Below are positions 1 through 8,502 of a stretch of DNA of 64,000 nt, one piece after another (position 1 is the stretch's first letter; every line of letters starts with the position of its first letter). Under the pieces are notes generated by a model that was not told where the DNA came from, did not search any database, and saw only the letters and a list, made by a program, of their open reading frames with translations. Where the stretch lies: positions 1-64,000 of the forward strand of contig NZ_JAHBGD010000004.1 of NCBI RefSeq assembly GCF_018390605.1. The letters are read 5' to 3'. Source of the stretch: Ancylobacter defluvii (lineage in GTDB: Bacteria > Pseudomonadota > Alphaproteobacteria > Rhizobiales > Xanthobacteraceae). The position numbers were made by a program, and so were the translations under genes.

Positions 1-1
1 C

Positions 2-169
2 GGCGGCGCGACCCTTTCGGGTCCCCGCTATATCTGGTGGAATTTCGTCGCGTCCTCAAAGCAGCGCATCGAAGCGGCCAAGGTCGAATGGCGCGCGCAG
101 AACTGGGGAAAGGGCCGCTTCGATCTCCCGGCCGATGACCGGGACGAGCATATTCCCCTTCCGGACTAA
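2..169 (+). CDS. Pirin family protein, C-terminal end (cut by window edge)
   Basis: Only the last 55 codons are in the window; the frame enters at base 2 and ends in TAA at 167-169. The visible peptide begins GGATLSGPRYIWWNFVAS and continues with a charged helix (KQRIEAAKVEWRAQNWGKG). The G-x-R-x-I-W-W-N-F-V-S/A-S block followed by a Trp-rich helix is characteristic of the C-terminal cupin of bacterial pirins. Pirins are bicupin metal proteins, some with quercetinase activity, some modulating central metabolism; which applies here cannot be told from the tail. It ends 165 bases before the next gene, and that gap shows no clear structure. Confidence 0.75.
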   Translation, partial: GGATLSGPRYIWWNFVASSKQRIEAAKVEWRAQNWGKGRFDLPADDRDEHIPLPD

Positions 170-334
170 CCGGTGCAGGCGACCCGATCGCCGGACACGG
201 CTTGGGCGGTCGAGGACACGGATCTTGCGGGATTAGGCTGAATCGGCGGGCGAATAACGTGGATTCCCGCCGGAGGTGGCCGTTAGCGCGTCAAAACAGG
301 GCTCTGCAGCCCTTGAAAAATAACGAGATTCGCC

Positions 335-1168
335 ATGACGGACACGGATTTCCGCACGCTTCGTATTTCTCGGGCCGGCGGCATCGCGACGATCACGATC
401 TACAATCCATCGGTCAATGTCCTCGACGTTCCGTTGATGAGCGAGATTCGCAGCATTTTCCTCTTCCTGCGCGACGACCCGAACGCCCGCGTCATCGTGT
501 TCTAGAGCGCAGATCCAGAGTTCTTCATCGCCCATGTCGACATGACATTGATCGACGAGCCGCACGCCTTCGACGACCTCGCGCGCGACGTGCCCGACGA
601 CCTCAATCCGTTCCAAGCGTTCGGGGAGCTTCTGCGCCAGCAGCCGCAGGTGACGATCGTCAAGCTCGCAGGGCTCGCCCGCGGCGGCGGCGCGGAGTTC
701 GTCGCGGCAGCCGACATGGCGTTTGCCGCCGAGGGACATGCAGGGCTTGCTCAGTGCGAGGCGTTGATGGGCATCACGCCCGGAGGAGGCGCCACCCCAT
801 ATCTGTCCCGTCGGATGACGCGCGGTCGTGCACTTGAAGTCATCCTCGGCAGCGAGCTGATCGACGCTACGACGGCAGAACGCTATGGCTGGATCAATCG
901 CGCGCTGCCTGCGGCGGAGTTCGACGGCTTTGTTGATCGGCTGGCGCGCAACATTGCCGCCTTGCCCGAAGGCGTTATTGCAGCGGCCAAGAAGGCCGTG
1001 CCACTCGCGGACCTTGGAGACGGGTATCGTCGCGAGCACGACGCATGGGCGAGCCTCTTTCAGCGTCCCGCGGCTGAAAAGCTGATTCGAGGCGGGCTCA
1101 AGGCTGGAGCGCAGACCAGGGATGGTGAGCGAAATCTGGAAGGCTTGCTCCGTGCATTGGAGATCTAA
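335..1168 (+). pseudogene. Enoyl-CoA hydratase/isomerase family protein, interrupted by an internal TAG
   Basis: Reading from ATG 335, the frame gives MTDTDFRTLRISRAGGIATI and reaches an amber codon at 503-505 (codon 57, context ...ARVIVF*SADPEFFIAH). It then runs on in the same frame to TAA at 1166-1168, for 277 residues if read through. Family members usually have Glu or another residue at the stop, as in VVFxSADPDFFIAHVD, so GAG to TAG is the simplest change. The crotonase oxyanion-hole region (FFIAHVDM, then LAGLARGGGAEFVAAADMAF and GITPGGGATPYLSRR) is intact downstream. The part after the stop shows no further lesion, so the inactivation is recent, or the codon is suppressed, or it is a sequencing error. 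Its 3' end abuts a LysR stub. Confidence 0.8.
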
Positions 1169-1170
1169 CG

Positions 1171-1226
1171 CGCTCCCCGCCGGCATCGGCCACGGCGACG
1201 AATGTCTGCAGATCCTCGATGTCCAA
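1171..1226 (-). pseudogene. LysR-type regulator, N-terminal stub
   Basis: On the minus strand, from a TTG at 1226, the sequence reads LDIEDLQTFVAVADAGGE. This is the conserved first helix of LysR regulators (D-L-x-T-F-V-A-V-A-D-A-G-G). The similarity stops after about 18 codons, within a few bases of the enoyl-CoA hydratase stop at 1168. The stub is divergent from the isochorismatase-like gene at 1380, the normal arrangement for a LysR and its target. I infer that a complete LysR gene once stood here and was cut by a deletion or insertion that brought the hydratase gene next to its start. No helix-turn-helix remains. Confidence 0.55.
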
Positions 1227-1379
1227 GTCGGCGTTCCTCGTTTCGCGACACAGTGTGCCGGAATATGGCACTACCTCGTCCCCTGACGGAACGGCAAGTT
1301 GCGCCCGGCAGCGTCGCCCGGCGGCGCATGTCTCCCGTGATCTCATCGCCGTCCGTGGCGGCAGAGAAAGGAAGCCTTG

Positions 1380-2033
1380 ATGACTTTTCGTAACGGCCTC
1401 GCTTCGCTTCTTCGTCCCGAAGACTCGGTGCTCGTTCTGATCGACCACCAGCCCTACCAGCTCGCGAACCTGAACAGCCACGAGCCGCAGATGGTGATCA
1501 ACAATACGGCGGCCCTTGCGAAGACCGCCAAGGCCTTCGGCGTCCCCACCATCCTGACCTCCGTGATCGCCGAGCGGGGCGGGCTTCTCTTCCCGCAGAT
1601 CACCGACGTGTTTCCGGGCCAGGAGGTGATCGATCGCACGCTCATCAACACCTGGCAGGACCCAAAGGTGGTGGATGTGGTCAAGGCGACCGGCCGCAAG
1701 CAATTGATCATCGCCGGCCTGTGGACCGAGGTGTGCGTGGCGATACCGGTGATCCAGGCTCTCGGCGAGGGCTGGGATGTAACAGTGGTCACCGATGCGT
1801 CCGGCGGCGTTTCGGTCGAGGCGCACGAGGTCGCCATAAAGCGCATGATCGCCGCCGGCGCGAATGTGATGACCTGGATGGCTGTGGCCGGCGAATGGCA
1901 GCGCGACTGGGCCCGGCTCGATACGGCCGCCAAGCTGACCGAGGTGCTCGTGCAGCACGGCGGAGGCAGCGGCATCGCCTATTTGTGGGAGCAGCAGCTG
2001 CTCAAGACGCCGGTGTCGAAAGCCGCCGGCTGA
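1380..2033 (+). CDS. Isochorismatase-like (YcaC-type) cysteine hydrolase
   Basis: 217 residues. The N-terminal VLVLIDHQPYQL carries the family's catalytic Asp (DHQ), and GLWTEVCVAIPVIQAL carries the nucleophilic Cys with its usual preceding T-E-V. The long C-terminal tail (AGEWQRDWARLDTAAKLTEV) is typical of the YcaC subgroup, whose members are octameric hydrolases of uncertain substrate. The ATG at 1380 follows GAAAGGAAG at good spacing; the TTG just before it is less likely. A truncated LysR stub lies upstream on the other strand, so the original regulator is probably lost. A nested hairpin follows the stop by about 26 bases. Confidence 0.85.
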   Translation: MTFRNGLASLLRPEDSVLVLIDHQPYQLANLNSHEPQMVINNTAALAKTAKAFGVPTILTSVIAERGGLLFPQITDVFPGQEVIDRTLINTWQDPKVVDVVKATGRKQLIIAGLWTEVCVAIPVIQALGEGWDVTVVTDASGGVSVEAHEVAIKRMIAAGANVMTWMAVAGEWQRDWARLDTAAKLTEVLVQHGGGSGIAYLWEQQLLKTPVSKAAG

Positions 2034-2058
2034 TCGAAGCGGCATCGGGATGACAAGC

Positions 2059-2102
2059 ATCCTGCGCAAGGCATTCCGCTGGAACGGAATGCTCGGCAGG
2101 AT
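2059..2102. repeat. Nested inverted repeat 3' of the isochorismatase-like gene
   Basis: Outer arms atcctgc (2059-2065) and gcaggat (2096-2102) enclose inner arms gcattccg (2071-2078) and cggaatgc (2085-2092) with a 6-base loop. The structure begins 26 bases after the stop codon but is not followed by a T-run, so it is not a textbook intrinsic terminator. It may protect the 3' end of the mRNA or be a small extragenic palindrome. The rest of the gap to 2283 shows nothing I recognise. Confidence 0.5.
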
Positions 2103-2283
2103 CCGTCATCCCATCCCGAGGCTCAGCCGGAGTGGGCACGCCCGGCATGAATCGCATCCATCCAGCGAGAGCGGCTGGCGATTGCCGGTGACGTCAAACG
2201 ACCGCTCCTGACATGCGGTCGCCCACTGCTCTCAACCTCGTCTTCCCTCTCCGCGCCCCTGGATGGCTCTGCAAGGATCACTC

Positions 2284-3351
2284 ATGGAAATCGGTATCGA
2301 CAGTTTCGCTGCCATCCTCCCCGACCCGGCAACGGGCAAGCTTCCTTCGGCAACCGATCGCATGGCTGATCTCCTCGAGGAGGTCGAGGTCGCCGACCGG
2401 TCCGGGCTCGATGTCTTCGGCATCGGCGAGCACCATCGCGCCGAGTTTCTCGATTCCGCGCCAGCAATCATCCTTGCCGCCACCGCGGCCCGCACCAGCC
2501 GGATCCGGCTGACGAGCGCCGTGACGGTGCTGAGCGCCGCCGACCCGGTCCGGATCTTCCAGGAGTTCGCGACCCTCGACCTGATCGCAAGGGGCCGAGC
2601 CGAGATCGTCGTCGGGCGAGGGTCGTTCGGCGAAGCCTATCCGCTGTTCGGTGCGGACCCGCGGGACTATGACGAGCTCTTCGCCGAGAAGCTCGCTCTA
2701 CTCCTGAAGCTGAACGAGACGACCTATCCGATCTGGAAGGGTCGTTTCCGCGCGGCGCTGGAGGGACAGGGCGTCTATCCGCGTCCCCATCAGCCGCGGC
2801 TGCCGCTCTGGGTCGGCGTCGGCGGCACGCCGCAATCCTTCGCCCGCGCCGGCACGCTCGGCCTGCCGCTGATGGTGGCGATCATCGGCGGTACCTTCGA
2901 GCGCTTCCGCCCGCTCGTCGATCTCTACCGGGAATCCGGCACGAGCGCCGGACATGGCCCTGACAAGCTCAAGGTCGGCGTCCACGCGATGGGCTTCGTC
3001 GGCGAGACGAACACGGCGGCCAGGGAGGCGTTCTTCCCCGGCTGGGCGCATCTGACGGGGAGGATCGGCCGCGAACGCGGCTGGCCGCCGCCGTCGCGCC
3101 AGCAGTTCGACGCCATGGCGGGGCCGGAAGGCGCGTTCCTGATCGGCGATCCGGCGACGGTCGCAGCCAAGATGCTTCAGGCAAGCGAGGTGCTGGGCGG
3201 TGTCTCGCGCATCACCTTCCAGATGAGCACCGCCTCGCTCGAAACGGCGGCGATGAAGCGTTCGATCGAACTTCTGGGCACGGACGTCGCGCCGATCGTC
3301 CGCGCGGCCCGACCAACCGCTTCAATGCACGAAACCGAGAAGGCGACCTGA
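2284..3351 (+). CDS. LLM-class flavin-dependent oxidoreductase (luciferase-like monooxygenase)
   Basis: 355 residues. The N-terminus MEIGIDSFAAILPDPATGK, the FGIGEHHRAEFLDSAP segment, LTSAVTVLSAADPVRIFQEF and the VVGRGSFGEAYPLFG segment match the F420/FMN-dependent TIM-barrel luciferase-like family. The E-H-H motif lies in the usual position after strand 2. Such enzymes use reduced flavin from a partner reductase; substrates vary widely and cannot be assigned. The ATG at 2284 has AAGGA eight bases upstream, while an in-frame ATG at 2263 has no good ribosome site. The stop overlaps the start of the following antiporter gene (TGATG), so the two are probably translated together. Confidence 0.85.
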   Translation: MEIGIDSFAAILPDPATGKLPSATDRMADLLEEVEVADRSGLDVFGIGEHHRAEFLDSAPAIILAATAARTSRIRLTSAVTVLSAADPVRIFQEFATLDLIARGRAEIVVGRGSFGEAYPLFGADPRDYDELFAEKLALLLKLNETTYPIWKGRFRAALEGQGVYPRPHQPRLPLWVGVGGTPQSFARAGTLGLPLMVAIIGGTFERFRPLVDLYRESGTSAGHGPDKLKVGVHAMGFVGETNTAAREAFFPGWAHLTGRIGRERGWPPPSRQQFDAMAGPEGAFLIGDPATVAAKMLQASEVLGGVSRITFQMSTASLETAAMKRSIELLGTDVAPIVRAARPTASMHETEKAT

Positions 3352-5126
3352 TGGCTGAAGCGAGCTTGGGGCAGACGATCGCTCCTGCGATTGTCCTGAT
3401 GGGAGCGGCCGTGGTAGCCGTGCCGCTGTTCCGACGGCTCGGCCTCGGTTCGGTCCTCGGTTACTTCGCCGCCGGCGTGCTGGTGGGCCCATCGGTGCTC
3501 GGCCTGTTCACCGATGCCCGGTCCATCCTGCATTTCTCGGAGCTCGGCGTGGTGATGTTCCTGTTCGTGATCGGACTGGAACTGCGCCCGCCCAAGCTCT
3601 GGGCCATGCGTGGCCAGATCTTCGGGCTGGGGCTTGCCCAGGTCGCCAGCGCGATCGCGGGCCTGGGGCTGACGGGCGCAGTGGTGTTCGGGCTGTCAGG
3701 TCCGGTCGCCTTCATCGCCGGGGCGGGCTTCGTCCTGTCCTCGACCGCCGTCATCATGTCGGTGCTGCAGGACCGTGGCGAGATTGCGAGTGCGGAAGGA
3801 CAGAAGTCGGTCGCGATCCTCCTGTTCGAGGACCTGATGATCGTGCCGCTCCTGGCGATCGTCGCCTTCCTGTCACCTCTTGCTCAAGGACAGGCGGGAT
3901 GGACCGGCGTTCTGATCGCGGCCGCCGCGCTGGTCGTGCTGCTGGCGGTGTCCCGCTGGGGGCTGAACCCGTTCTTCGCCCTGCTGGCGCGGGCGCGGAC
4001 ACGCGAAGTCCTGACGGCGGGCGCGCTGCTGGTGGTCCTCGGTGCAGCGCTGCTGATGGAGGTTGCTGGGCTGTCCATGGCGATGGGCGCGTTCCTCGCC
4101 GGGGTGATGCTGTCGAGTTCGAGCTACCGGCACCAGATCGAAAGCGACATCGAGCCGTTTCGCGGCCTGCTCATGGGGCTGTTCTTCCTGGCCGTAGGCA
4201 TGTCGCTCGACCTCACCGTCGTCGCGGCCGAATGGGGACTTCTGCTGGGTATGCTGGCCGCCTTCACGGTCGCGAAGGGCGTCGTGGTCTATGCGGTCGC
4301 CCGGCTGTTCGGCAGCTCCAATCACCAGGCTCTGCACCGAACCTCGATGTTCCTGCAGGGCGGCGAGTTCGCTTTCGTGCTCTATGCCGCGGCGACGTCG
4401 GGCGGCGTGATCGATCCGCGGGAGAACGCGCTGTTCTCCACCGTCGTGATCCTGTCCATGGCACTGACCCCGTTGCTGATGATCGCGGCCGACCGGCTGC
4501 TGCGGGTCGGCATATCCATGGACGGCGTCGATGCCGCCCGCGACCTGAAGGGACGGATTCTGCTGATCGGCTTCGGCCGTTTCGGCCAGATCGCCTCGCA
4601 GGCGCTGCTGTCGAGGGGCGTCGACCTCGCCGTGATCGACAAGGAGCCCGACCGAATCCGCGATGCGGAACGATATGGCTTCAAAGTCTATTTTGGCGAT
4701 GGCACGCGTCTCGACACCCTGCGGCACTCCGGCGCGGCCGAGGCCGATGCGATTATGATCTGCATCGACGACCCGAAGGCCGCGATGCAGGTCGTGGAAC
4801 TGGCGCGGCATGCGTTTCCGCAGGCCAGGCTTTTGGTGCGCAGCTACGATCGCGGGCATGCCGTCGACCTGATCCGGGCGGGCGTCGACTATCAGGTCCG
4901 CGAGACGGTCGAGTCCGCCTATCTGATGGGAGCGGAAGGCCTGCGGGCGCTGGGCTTCGCCGAGGTCGACATCGACGAGGCTGCCGAGGATATCCGTCGA
5001 CGCGATGCCGAGCGGCTGGCCGAGCAGGTCCAGGGTGACGCCATGTCGGGCCGCGACAGGTTGCTCCTCCAGCCCGTCCCGGAACCGCTGAGTGGAACGT
5101 CGGGTCAAAGTGGCCCTCACAACTGA
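3351..5126 (+). CDS. KefB/KefC-type cation:proton antiporter (CPA2) with TrkA-N domain, copy 1
   Basis: 591 residues. The first ~390 are a multi-span Na+/H+ exchanger domain: FRRLGLGSVLGYFAAGVLVGP, then FSELGVVMFLFVIGLELRP, FVLSSTAVIMSVL and FLQGGEFAFVLY. A soluble RCK/TrkA-N domain follows from about residue 400 (LLIGFGRFGQIASQALLSRG, a GxGxxG-type NAD site, and FGDGTRLDTL). The family exports K+ under glutathione-adduct control or acts as a more general cation/proton exchanger. It starts on the last base of the upstream monooxygenase stop. A close paralogue (9075-10880) lies on the opposite strand four kilobases away. A KefF-like ancillary oxidoreductase is not adjacent. Confidence 0.92.
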   Translation: MAEASLGQTIAPAIVLMGAAVVAVPLFRRLGLGSVLGYFAAGVLVGPSVLGLFTDARSILHFSELGVVMFLFVIGLELRPPKLWAMRGQIFGLGLAQVASAIAGLGLTGAVVFGLSGPVAFIAGAGFVLSSTAVIMSVLQDRGEIASAEGQKSVAILLFEDLMIVPLLAIVAFLSPLAQGQAGWTGVLIAAAALVVLLAVSRWGLNPFFALLARARTREVLTAGALLVVLGAALLMEVAGLSMAMGAFLAGVMLSSSSYRHQIESDIEPFRGLLMGLFFLAVGMSLDLTVVAAEWGLLLGMLAAFTVAKGVVVYAVARLFGSSNHQALHRTSMFLQGGEFAFVLYAAATSGGVIDPRENALFSTVVILSMALTPLLMIAADRLLRVGISMDGVDAARDLKGRILLIGFGRFGQIASQALLSRGVDLAVIDKEPDRIRDAERYGFKVYFGDGTRLDTLRHSGAAEADAIMICIDDPKAAMQVVELARHAFPQARLLVRSYDRGHAVDLIRAGVDYQVRETVESAYLMGAEGLRALGFAEVDIDEAAEDIRRRDAERLAEQVQGDAMSGRDRLLLQPVPEPLSGTSGQSGPHN

Positions 5127-5241
5127 CGAACTGCACGACATTCAGGATTCGACGGGGAGCGTATCGGCTCGCCTCGATCCGGCGGTGCAGCGGTTGCTGG
5201 CGCGCGAAATGGCCGCCGCACGTGAGAAGCGAGAGGCCTGA
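5092..5241 (+). CDS. Possible small protein (49 aa) overlapping the antiporter 3' end
   Basis: A GTG at 5092 opens a frame that overlaps the antiporter C-terminus by 35 bases and ends in TGA at 5239-5241. It reads VERRVKVALTTDELHDIQ, then ends with a basic helix (LLAREMAAAREKREA). It is strongly charged and helical with no recognised motif. No convincing ribosome site was seen, so it could be a chance frame. Confidence 0.2.
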   Translation: MERRVKVALTTDELHDIQDSTGSVSARLDPAVQRLLAREMAAAREKREA

Positions 5242-5303
5242 CGGTCGCAGGCTCACGGGGCTCTGGAAACACCGTGAGACAGGGGGGAGAGCGGAGAGCG
5301 ACG

Positions 5304-6467
5304 ATGACAAGGGGCCGGCGGCAATCCATGCGATACATGGCGGTCGCGCTGATCGCAATGCTGGCGCTCACGTTGGGCGCCTGCGCCTCGCGACCCGGCT
5401 CATCCGCCCTCACTCCGGTGGCCGGCATCGAGGGTGCGAAGCGTGTCACCATCTTCGTGGCGAGCACGCGAGCGGCCGAGCCGAGCGCATCAACCTTCTT
5501 GACCAATGGGATTGCGACGACAACCAACTACTTTCGCTATGTCGTCTCCATTCCGCCGATCCATCGGCCGACCGAGATCGAGTGGCCGACCGGTGTGCCG
5601 GACCCGGCCAGGCATTTCGCGGTCGTCTCGTCCGAGCGCCTCGATGAAAGGAGGTTCTTGGCGGAAGTCGGAGCCTCTGCCGCACGCGGGGAAGCGCTGG
5701 GTCGGGATGTAGCCATCTTCGTCCATGGTTTCAACAACAATTTCCAGGAGTCGCTGTTCCGTACGGCACAGCTCACCGTCGACGTAAATATCGCCCAGTC
5801 AGCGGTGCTGTTCTCATGGCCTTCAAAGGCCGCGGTTGCCGGCTATCTTGCAGACAAAGAAGCGGTGACCTTCTCGCGCGATGCGCTTGCCCGGTTGGTC
5901 GAGCGGGTCGCTGCCGACCGCCGTGTGAGGGGGGTGAAGCTTTACGCCCACAGTATGGGGGCGTGGCTGACGATGGAAAGTATTCGGCAAATACGCATCG
6001 CCAAGGACGGTCGCACCATCGCGAAGCTCCTCGACCTCACGCTCGCGGCGCCGGATATCGACGCCGAGGTGTTCCTTCAACAACTCCGGATCGTCGGCCG
6101 ACTGCGCTCTCCTGTCACCGTTCTGGTCTCGAAAGATGATCAGGCGCTGTCGCTATCCAGGCTCATCGCCGGAGGGCAATTCCGCGCTGGCGCAGCCGAC
6201 ATCGACGACTCCCGAGTTTTCGTGGAGGCGCGGAATGCGAACCTCCGCGTGATCGACATAACTAGTCTGGCCACGCAGGCGGGGTCTGGCCACGATGGTT
6301 TCACGGCCTTCGCCTCGATCTACGGACGCCTCCCACAGAGCCCAGACGGACGAGTTGCTCCCGAGGTCGGTCCAGGCGCCTACACGCTCGATGTGTCCAA
6401 CAGGCTCAAGACGCTCGACGCCCGGCTGGTCCAAAGGGTCGCCGGTCCAATGCCCACCGAACCTTAG
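5304..6467 (+). CDS. Alpha/beta hydrolase of the DUF900 type, probable lipoprotein
   Basis: 387 residues. A hydrophobic signal segment (RYMAVALIAMLALTLGAC) ends in a lipobox L-G-A-C, so lipid anchoring is likely. The body has the DUF900 hallmarks: a V-F-V-A-S-T-R-like strand near residue 50 (IFVASTRAAEPS), the oxyanion segment AIFVHGFNNNFQESLFR, SAVLFSWPSKAA, and a nucleophile elbow YAHSMGAW with Ser in A-H-S-M-G. The C-terminal GSGHDGF probably supplies the catalytic His. The family is serine esterase-like and of unknown substrate. ATG 5304 is preceded by GGAGAGCG; an upstream GTG at 5274 is possible. It may be cotranscribed with the antiporter about 180 bases upstream. Confidence 0.85.
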   Translation: MTRGRRQSMRYMAVALIAMLALTLGACASRPGSSALTPVAGIEGAKRVTIFVASTRAAEPSASTFLTNGIATTTNYFRYVVSIPPIHRPTEIEWPTGVPDPARHFAVVSSERLDERRFLAEVGASAARGEALGRDVAIFVHGFNNNFQESLFRTAQLTVDVNIAQSAVLFSWPSKAAVAGYLADKEAVTFSRDALARLVERVAADRRVRGVKLYAHSMGAWLTMESIRQIRIAKDGRTIAKLLDLTLAAPDIDAEVFLQQLRIVGRLRSPVTVLVSKDDQALSLSRLIAGGQFRAGAADIDDSRVFVEARNANLRVIDITSLATQAGSGHDGFTAFASIYGRLPQSPDGRVAPEVGPGAYTLDVSNRLKTLDARLVQRVAGPMPTEP

Positions 6468-7098
6468 CGCCCGGGTCAGCGAAGCGCGGGTCCCGCTCGG
6501 ACATCTCGATCAGCAATTCGGTCAGTACTCCCGCGCCTCCTGCTGGAGAGGAGAAGTGGCAAAGACGGTGAGCGCGCTTTGCCGTGCAAGCGGACCATCG
6601 CCTCAGCGAGCCCGCGCGCGCCGACCTGTCATTGGCACTCTCCCATTTCGCTGACGGATGAGCACTGACGGCGGCTCGCTCGTCACAGAGAGCGAACGCG
6701 ACCAATGAGAGAGGCGACGGCCAAAAACATGTCATATTTCGATATCTTATGGCCTATTTCCGGAGATCATTTTGGAGGGCTATAGCGTAAATGTAGCTAT
6801 CATCCTCACCCGGTGCGGCGCGCCAAATACCGTCGATTGCCCTCCACAATACGCTGTAGCCGCCGAACGTACTCCTATGCATAGAACGAAGGACAGTCGG
6901 CGCGCGAGAAGGCGTAGAAACGACGGCGTTCGGCGGTAAAAAAGTTCGAATCGTTTACGGTCGAACTACACATTTGGCCCATCGCTGACACCGGGAATCT
7001 ATGTGCATCGCCCCATCAGCACGCTGTCTGAGGTAGCTGAATGAGCGAACGGGTCGGATCCAGGCGCCGACCCCAATCCGTCGCTCGCGTAATCATCA
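6468..7098. other. Gene-poor stretch with one small relic frame
   Basis: Apart from the 42-codon frame at 6754-6882 (minus), no supported gene lies here. A minus-strand run between about 6490 and 6560 reads LTELLIEMSERDPRFADPG, which looks protein-like, but I cannot assign it and it has no clear ends. Base composition is lower in GC from about 6720 to 6990 than in neighbouring genes, consistent with transferred or decayed DNA. Confidence 0.4.
6754..6882 (-). CDS. Small protein of a repeated family (relic copy A, 42 aa)
   Basis: From ATG 6882 to TAG 6754-6756 the product begins MHRSTFGGYSVLWRAIDGIW and ends RAAPGEDDSYIYAIALQNDLRK-stop. The frame is open further upstream, so this may be the C-terminal end of a longer protein. 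The same core, I-W-R-A-A-P-G-[ED]-D-x-x-Y-[VI]-Y-A-I-A, occurs at 21835-21894 (minus) and, diverged, at 13096-13278 (plus). Conservation at the amino-acid level with third-base differences between copies A and C suggests it was once a real coding sequence. I do not recognise the family. No ribosome site is clear. Confidence 0.4.
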   Translation of the reverse strand: MHRSTFGGYSVLWRAIDGIWRAAPGEDDSYIYAIALQNDLRK

Positions 7099-7844
7099 CT
7101 ACTCGTCGAGCGCCTCCAGTACGAGTTCCGCCGTAAGCGCGCTGCTGTACTGCTGCTGGCCGGTGATGAGACGTCCGTCGCGAATGGCGAATGGTTCATT
7201 GGCACCGCGGCACAGGAAGCCGGTGCCCTTGATGCGAGCGGCCTCGCTCTGAATGGTGTATTCGTTCAGCGTCATGCCGAAGGCGGCGTTGACCTCCTCT
7301 TCCTCCTCGTCGGTGAAGCCGGTCCATTTCTTGCTGTCAGCCAGCAGCTTGCCGTCGGAGAGACGCGTCCACAGCAGAAGGCCGGAGCCGTGGCAGATCA
7401 GCGTGACGATTTTGACCTTCTCATAGAAGGACGCGATCAGGGCGTGCAGCGCGGTGTCATCCTTGAAGGTCAGCAGCGGCCCGCCACCCAGACCGCGTCA
7501 TAGTCGTCCACCGACACGGCGCCGATCGGCAGGGTGTTCTTCAGCATCGCACCGAATTTCGCATGATGCATAAAGCCCAGGCTGATGAGGTCGTCGGCAT
7601 AGGCGCCGCCCGGCGTGCGTGGATCGCTATGGGTGTCGAACGTCACCTCGCCGCCTTTCGGCGAGGCAAGATCCACCCGATGCCCGGCTTCCGTGAACAT
7701 CAGGAAAGCCCGCGTCATTTCCTCGGCGAAGAAGCCGACCGGAAAGCCCTTGAGCTCGGTCGTGTTGGAAACGATCTACAGGATGCGACGTGGCTTGCGC
7801 TTAACGCCGATGCAGGTTTCGATTTTCAGGTCTGATGCTGGCAT
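7099..7844 (-). pseudogene. DJ-1/PfpI (Hsp31-like) class I glutamine amidotransferase-fold protein, broken
   Basis: The minus strand from ATG 7844 reads MPASDLKIETCIGVKRKP, then hits TAG (RRIL*IVSNTTELKGFP, about 7777). It resumes FFAEEMTRAFLMFTEAGHRV in frame and loses frame after DYDAVWVAGR near 7490. The downstream part continues in another frame as PLLTFKDDTALHALIASFYE, KVKIVTLICHGSGLLLWTRL (nucleophile Cys in I-C-H-G-S) and LITGQQQYSSALTAELVLEA, ending LDE-TAG at 7099. The span is 746 bases, not a multiple of three, consistent with a net one-base loss in a GC run. An intact paralogue is at 17135-17842. This one cannot make the full-length protein. Confidence 0.85.
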
Positions 7845-7992
7845 TTGAAAGGGCCTTTTCTTGTTTCGTTTTGCAGGATGGCCGGAGAGCGCCGTGCCGT
7901 GGTCATGGTTGCGGCGCGCGGGAAGCGCCCCTGAGCGTCGCACGAGGCTGCGATGGCCTCGGCATGCCCCCGAAAGCTATTTGTCAGCGATG

Positions 7993-8484
7993 CTATTTCA
8001 GCGTGAATGTGTCGGCACTGCACGCGCCTAAGGCGTCCGGCTTGTATTTGCGCCAGTCGTCGATGCTGAGCATCCCGATGCGAACGGCCCCATCACCGAG
8101 CTGATTGCTCATGTCCATAACGGTAAGCCATCGCACAGGCTGGTCGCAAAAGCCGTTCTTGCCCTTGTTCTGCGAGAAGAACGCGTCGGCGTTGAGGACC
8201 TTATATACATTTCCGCCGTAATCCGTGTCGTTTCCGTTGTTCCAGACGTCGGCATACTGGAGCGTCAGTTCTCCTTTAAGCTTCGAGAAACTCGCCGAGG
8301 TGCGACTGAGCTTCATTGTTCCCAAGGTCGAGGACGTGCCGTTGGACAGGGCGGAATAGGAGCGCGCGCTGTCGGTGGGCATGGGGTCGACTTTTGATTT
8401 TGCGGCGGCGCCGAAGGCCAACAGCAAGCCAACGGGAGCTGCGACGAGTAGGCCGGTCAACGTTCTGCGTCTGGATTTTGTCAT
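7993..8484 (-). CDS. Hypothetical secreted protein (163 aa)
   Basis: It starts MTKSRRRTLTGLLVAAPVGL, a basic N-region plus hydrophobic core ending at about FGAAAKS, so a Sec signal peptide is likely. The mature part has two cysteines (FCDQPV near residue 114 and LGACSADTF near 154) that could form a disulfide, plus a Ser/Thr-rich stretch (YSALSNGTSSTLGTMKLSRT). No family is recognised. It follows the DUF924 gene by 18 bases on the same strand and probably ends an operon with the antiporter. Confidence 0.6.
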   Translation of the reverse strand: MTKSRRRTLTGLLVAAPVGLLLAFGAAAKSKVDPMPTDSARSYSALSNGTSSTLGTMKLSRTSASFSKLKGELTLQYADVWNNGNDTDYGGNVYKVLNADAFFSQNKGKNGFCDQPVRWLTVMDMSNQLGDGAVRIGMLSIDDWRKYKPDALGACSADTFTLK

Positions 8485-8502
8485 GGATTTCCCTCTCTAT
8501 CA

